Assembly: GCF_003121585.1 (NCBI RefSeq)
Contig: NZ_QEOO01000037.1
Span: 186,001 to 250,000, forward strand
Direction: 5' to 3'
Length of the DNA stretch: 64,000 nt
From: Nocardioides speluncae
Lineage (GTDB): Bacteria > Actinomycetota > Actinomycetes > Propionibacteriales > Nocardioidaceae
The notes beneath the pieces were generated by a model. The model did no database searches and was not told where the DNA came from. It was given only the letters and a program-made list of their open reading frames with translations. Positions within the stretch are counted from its first letter, which is position 1. Every line of letters starts with the position of its first letter. This document shows positions 60,725 through 64,000 of this stretch, piece by piece. A program made the position numbers and the translations under genes.

Positions 60725-61101
60725 AGGTCGGCGACGTGCTGCCCGAGCTGGCGATCCCGGTCACCCGCACCCTGATCGTCGCGACCGCCCTGGCCAGCCG
60801 CGACTTCCAGGACGTCCACCACGACCCGGCCCTCGCCGCCGAGCGCGGATCGCCGGACATCTTCATGAACATCCTGACCACCAACGGGCTCGTCGACCGC
60901 TTCGTCACCGCGTGGGCCGGTCCGGCCGCCGTGGTGAAGAAGATCAAGATCAAGCTGGGTGTGCCCAACTACCCCGGGGACACGATGACCCTGCGTGGCT
61001 CGGTGACCGCAGTCAACTCCGGGCAGGTCAGCGTGGAGGTGGTCGGCGCCAACGAGCGCGGCGCGCACGTGACCGGCCTCGTGATCGTGCAGGTGCCGTG
61101 A
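60721..61101 (+). CDS. chsH1: ChsH1-like MaoC hydratase subunit
   Basis: The 126-residue single-hotdog protein pairs with the N-half of ChsH2 to hydrate the C17(20) or C20(22) enoyl-CoA. The catalytic region reads DFQDVHHDPALAAERGSPDIFMN. Length fits Rv3541c (129 aa). It overlaps both neighbours (ATGA and TGATG). Confidence 0.88.
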   Translation: MKVGDVLPELAIPVTRTLIVATALASRDFQDVHHDPALAAERGSPDIFMNILTTNGLVDRFVTAWAGPAAVVKKIKIKLGVPNYPGDTMTLRGSVTAVNSGQVSVEVVGANERGAHVTGLVIVQVP

Positions 61102-62273
61102 TGGGGAGCCTCTCCGGGCAGACCGCGATCATCGGCATCGGGGCGACCGAGTTCTCCAAGGCCTCGGGCCGAAGCGAGCTCCAGCTCGCCTGCGAGGCAG
61201 TGGTGGCCGCGATTGCCGACGCCGGGCTCCGGCCGGGCGACGTCGACGGGATGGTCACCTTCACCGCCGAGTCCAGTGCCGAGATCCACGTCGCGCGCAA
61301 CACCGGCATCGGCGATCTCTCCTTCTTCTCCAGGGTTCCCCACGGCGGGGGTGCGGCCTGCGGCACGGTCGCGCATGCCGCGGCCGCCATCCACGCCGGG
61401 CTGGCCGAGGTCGTGGTCTGCTGGCGTGCCTTCAACGAGCGGTCGGGGGAGCGCTACGGCCTCGGTCAGGCCAGTCGGCCGATGGACACCAACGCCGACC
61501 GGGCGGCGTACTCGTGGATGACGCCGTTCGGTCTCTCGACCCCGGCCCAATGGGTGGCCATGTTCGCCCGCCGCTACATGCACGAGTACGGCGCGACCTC
61601 CGAGGACTTCGGCCGGGTCGCCGTACTCGACCGCGCCCGCGCCGCTACGAACCCGAAAGCGTGGTTCCACGGCCGGCCGATCACCCTCGAGGAGCACCAG
61701 GCCTCGCGCTGGATCGCCGAGCCGCTGCACCTGCTCGACTGCTGCCAGGAGACCGACGGCGGACAGGCACTGGTGGTGGTCTCCGCGGCGCGAGCCAAGG
61801 ACCTGCCGCACGTACCGGCGTACGTCGTCGGCGCGGCGCAGGCCTCCGGGCGTGACCAGCACATGATGACCTCCTACTACCGCCCCACCATCAGCGGCAT
61901 CCCCGAGATGGGACTCGTCGGCGACCAGCTGTGGGCCCAGTCCGGCCTGCGTCCAGCCGACATGCAGGCGGCCGTGCTCTACGACCACTTCACACCGTTC
62001 GTCCTTCCCCAGCTGGAGGAGCTCGGCTTCTGCGGACGTGGCGAGGCCGCGTCGTTCGTCGCCGACGGCCACCTTGAGCTGGACGGCTCGCTGCCGCTCA
62101 ACACGCACGGGGGACAGCTCGGCGAGGCCTACCTGCACGGCATGAACGGCATCGCGGAAGGCGTCCGGCTGGTCCGGGGCGCGTCCGTCAACCAGCCCGG
62201 CGACGTCGGCAACGTCGTGGTCACCGCCGGGACCGGTGTGCCCACCTCGGCGCTGGTCCTGGGGGCCCGGTGA
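61101..62273 (+). CDS. ltp2: Ltp2-like side-chain aldolase
   Basis: The 390-residue thiolase-fold protein (SCP-x-like) cleaves the 17-hydroxy side-chain CoA ester to a 17-ketosteroid and propanoyl-CoA by retro-aldol action. Typical stretches are AIIGIGATEFSKASGRSELQLACEA, VPHGGGAACGTVAHAAAAI, CCQETDGGQALVVVSAARA and LNTHGGQLGEAYLHGMNGIAEGVRL. It should dock to the DUF35 part of ChsH2. The stop overlaps the MaoC gene's GTG. Confidence 0.9.
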   Translation: MGSLSGQTAIIGIGATEFSKASGRSELQLACEAVVAAIADAGLRPGDVDGMVTFTAESSAEIHVARNTGIGDLSFFSRVPHGGGAACGTVAHAAAAIHAGLAEVVVCWRAFNERSGERYGLGQASRPMDTNADRAAYSWMTPFGLSTPAQWVAMFARRYMHEYGATSEDFGRVAVLDRARAATNPKAWFHGRPITLEEHQASRWIAEPLHLLDCCQETDGGQALVVVSAARAKDLPHVPAYVVGAAQASGRDQHMMTSYYRPTISGIPEMGLVGDQLWAQSGLRPADMQAAVLYDHFTPFVLPQLEELGFCGRGEAASFVADGHLELDGSLPLNTHGGQLGEAYLHGMNGIAEGVRLVRGASVNQPGDVGNVVVTAGTGVPTSALVLGAR

Positions 62274-63067
62274 ACGCCGGCGACTGGGCGGCCCGCAGCC
62301 TCGGTACCCGAGTGGTGTCGTACGCCGACCGCGACCCCATCCTCTACGCGCTGGCCCTCGGCGCTTCGCCATTGCGACTGGACCTCGTCTTCGAGGAGAA
62401 GCTGCGGGTGCTGCCCACGTTCGGGCTCACCCTGGCTCAGTGGGCACCGGACGCGCTCGGCTCGGCGCGGGCCTTCGACACCGCGACAGCCGTGCACGGT
62501 GCGCAGCAGCTGCGGGTGCTCGCACCACTGCCGCGCGCGGGGGAAGTCAACATGTCCGCACGCGTCAGCGCGGTCTGGGACAAGGGCGCGGCCGCGGTCT
62601 TCGACGTCGAGGTCAGCAGCGACTTCTTCGTGGCGACCTGGTCCATCTTCGCTCCTGGGTGCGGAGGCTTCGGCGGTGAGCGCGGTCCCCGGGCTGTCGA
62701 GCGCCCCGAGGGCGATCCCGACCAGGACCTGGCTCTCACGACGACGGCGCAGCAGCCGGCGCTCTACCGGCTGCTCGGCGACCGCCATGCCATGCATGTC
62801 GACCCGGCCGCCGCGGCCGCCGCCGGCATGCCACGGCCGTTCATGCACGGCCTCTGCACGATCGGGATGGCCGTGATCGCCCTGGCTGACGCGCGGGGGG
62901 TGCACCCCGCATCCCTGACCGAGCTCTCGGGCAGGTTCGCCGCCCCCGTCTTTCCCGGCGACACCCTGCGGGTCCAGGGGTGGAGCGACGGCGACCGGGT
63001 GGCCTTCGACGCAGCGGCAGACGGACGGCCCGTGGTCTCGGCCGGCCGTGTCGGCTTCGGTGGCTGA
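62270..63067 (+). CDS. Double-hotdog MaoC-like protein with altered hydratase motif
   Basis: The 265-residue protein is a paralogue of the hydratase at 37519 (shared opening RDPILYALALGASPLRLDLVFE). The usual GDxNPLHxDP motif reads GDRHAMHVDPAAAAAAGMPRPFMHGL here, with His-Ala in place of Asn-Pro. Asp and His needed for catalysis remain, so it may still hydrate, possibly with changed substrate. It is coupled to ltp2. Confidence 0.8.
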   Translation: MNAGDWAARSLGTRVVSYADRDPILYALALGASPLRLDLVFEEKLRVLPTFGLTLAQWAPDALGSARAFDTATAVHGAQQLRVLAPLPRAGEVNMSARVSAVWDKGAAAVFDVEVSSDFFVATWSIFAPGCGGFGGERGPRAVERPEGDPDQDLALTTTAQQPALYRLLGDRHAMHVDPAAAAAAGMPRPFMHGLCTIGMAVIALADARGVHPASLTELSGRFAAPVFPGDTLRVQGWSDGDRVAFDAAADGRPVVSAGRVGFGG

Positions 63068-63800
63068 GCTGCTGCTCGTGGCCGGCATCGCGGGACTGGT
63101 GTTCCTGCTGGCCGCGGTGACACAGGCCGTGAGCGGCTTCGGGTCCGCCCTGGTAGCTGTCCCGCTGCTGGCCCTCGCGGTCGGGCCCGCCACGGCCGTC
63201 GTGGCTGCCACCCTCGTGAGCCTGCCGCTCACGGCCGGTGCCTGGCGTCGCGAACGTGCGCACGTCGACGTGCGCCTGGCCCGGGTGCTCACGGTCGCCG
63301 GTGTGCTCGGGATGCCACTGGGGCTGATCGCCCTCGCCCGTCTTGACGACCGGTCGCTGACCGCCCTGGTCGCTGTCGGGCTGCTCGTCGTGGTCGCCCT
63401 GATGTGGCGCGACGTGACCCTGCCGACAGGGCGGGGCGCGCTGTGGGCCTCGGGCGTCACGAGTGGCCTGCTGCTGACCTCCACCGGGATGAACGGGCCG
63501 CCGCTGGTCCTGTCGCTGCAGGGTGCCGGGCTGGCGCCGCGCCGGTTCCGCGCGACGCTCCAGGCGGTGTTCTTCAGCCAGGACCTGGTGGCGGTGGCAG
63601 CCTTCGCAGTGACCGGTCATCTGCACGCCACCACCTGGGCGGTTGCCGCCGGGGGAGTCGCCGGACTGCCCGCGGGCTGGGCGATCGGCAACCGGATCTT
63701 CCACGCCCTCTCGGCGGAGCGGTTCCGGGCAGTCGTCCTCGCGGGGCTCGTCGTGACTGCGACCGTCGCACTCGGCAACGCCGCCTTCGTCAGCGCGTAG
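63060..63800 (+). CDS. TauE/SafE-family permease
   Basis: The 246-residue membrane protein has about eight hydrophobic segments, beginning ELLLVAGIAGLVFLLAAVTQAVSGFGSALVAVPLLAL, with the family's second half SGVTSGLLLTSTGMNGPPLVL. Family members move sulfite, organosulfonates or other anions. The GTG at 63060 overlaps the MaoC gene by 8 nt; a GTG at 63048 is also possible. Presence at the end of the side-chain operon suggests export of a product, perhaps sulfonate from a taurine conjugate, which is speculative. Confidence 0.8.
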   Translation: MAELLLVAGIAGLVFLLAAVTQAVSGFGSALVAVPLLALAVGPATAVVAATLVSLPLTAGAWRRERAHVDVRLARVLTVAGVLGMPLGLIALARLDDRSLTALVAVGLLVVVALMWRDVTLPTGRGALWASGVTSGLLLTSTGMNGPPLVLSLQGAGLAPRRFRATLQAVFFSQDLVAVAAFAVTGHLHATTWAVAAGGVAGLPAGWAIGNRIFHALSAERFRAVVLAGLVVTATVALGNAAFVSA

Positions 63801-63859
63801 CACCGCACCGTGCGGGCCACTTGCCGCCACCCGAGCAGCGAGGTCGAGGCCCGAATGTG

Positions 63860-63874
63860 TGCCATTCACCGGGA
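63860..63874. promoter_or_regulatory. Copy of the shared 15-bp palindrome (site 14)
   Basis: TGCCA-TTCAC-CGGGA fits with one mismatch. It lies 67 nt before the gene that starts at 63942. Confidence 0.5.
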
Positions 63875-63941
63875 CCGGCAGGGACGGATCCCTCAGGACG
63901 GCGTTCCATGGAACTGGCCATGAGGGTCGGAGGTGAATGAC

Positions 63942-64000
63942 ATGACGAACGAGGTCAAGCTGCTGCTCCGCAGGGAGCTGCTCCTTCTGGCCGGTCGCGA
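63942..64000 (+). CDS. Start of a gene cut by the window edge
   Basis: ATG 63942 follows GGAGG by 8 nt. The visible residues are MTNEVKLLLRRELLLLAGR, too few to name a family. A palindrome copy upstream suggests it belongs to the steroid regulon. Confidence 0.55.
   Translation, partial: MTNEVKLLLRRELLLLAGR

Noticed and set aside
1..64000. CRISPR arrays, tRNA or rRNA genes, phage attachment sites
   Set aside because: No regularly spaced repeats, no cloverleaf with anticodon context and no rRNA-like stretch were seen by eye on either strand.

Overview
The window is high-GC DNA from an actinobacterium, most likely a Nocardioides-like organism. The basis is the GC-rich codon use, many GTG starts, tight ATGA/GTGA overlaps, F420-type enzymes and a steroid-degradation gene set of the Mycobacterium/Rhodococcus/Nocardioides type. 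I can support no tRNA, rRNA or CRISPR array. Nearly the whole window is one large steroid (probably bile-acid or sterol) catabolic island, interrupted by a rearranged patch at about 14.0-20.3 kb.

Layout. 0-3.6 kb: the end of an FAD oxidoreductase, an F420 reductase, a luciferase-like F420 oxidoreductase with a SnoaL protein, and an IclR regulator. 3.6-14.4 kb: ring degradation, with hsaB-like flavin reductase, hsaD, kstD, kshB, hsaE-hsaG-hsaF-hsaA-hsaC, a second KstD-like flavoprotein and a broken SnoaL gene. 14.4-20.2 kb: an LVIVD-repeat secreted protein, gene fragments joined at a duplication junction, an intact SnoaL copy, DUF6398 and other small genes, a two-domain ABM-like protein and a toxin-antitoxin pair with a perfect palindromic operator. 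20.2-26.6 kb: kshA with a small Cys-containing protein and an SDR, a second hsaA-like gene, a TetR regulator with two SDRs (one resembling 3-alpha-hydroxysteroid dehydrogenase), and a second TetR. 26.6-32.9 kb: a sulfation operon (cysD, cysNC fusion, SnoaL, SDR, sulfotransferase, DUF1214). 33.3-39.0 kb: beta-oxidation of a C24-type side chain (ChsB1-like SDR, thiolase, FadE34-like fused dehydrogenase, MaoC hydratase, thioesterase). 39.0-44.9 kb: an aldo-keto reductase remnant, an HNH protein, a secreted tyrosine phosphatase, an acyl-CoA synthetase and an SDR. 45.1-53.0 kb: a Dpp/Opp-type ABC importer with an amidase, a 2H phosphoesterase and a substrate-binding lipoprotein. 53.1-63.8 kb: an OYE-type reductase, an acyl-CoA synthetase, a second binding lipoprotein, the last side-chain cycle (chsE2, chsH2, chsE1, chsH1, ltp2), a MaoC protein and a TauE/SafE permease.

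Together these genes can account for most of a route: import, CoA activation, one thiolytic cycle (C24 to C22), one aldolytic cycle (C22 to C19 ketone), opening of ring B by KstD plus KshAB, and cleavage of ring A by HsaABCDEFG. Genes for the C/D rings (fadD3, ipdAB and others) are not in the window.

The most notable unexplained signal is a 15-bp palindrome, TYCCR-NTNAN-YGGRA. I find it 14 times, almost always between genes and in front of most operons of the island, often exactly 41-43 nt from a start codon. This points to one shared regulator covering ring, side-chain, transport and sulfation operons. The second is the sulfation operon itself, a dedicated PAPS supply next to a sulfotransferase inside a catabolic regulon. 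The third is a mosaic duplication with its junction at 16380/16381.
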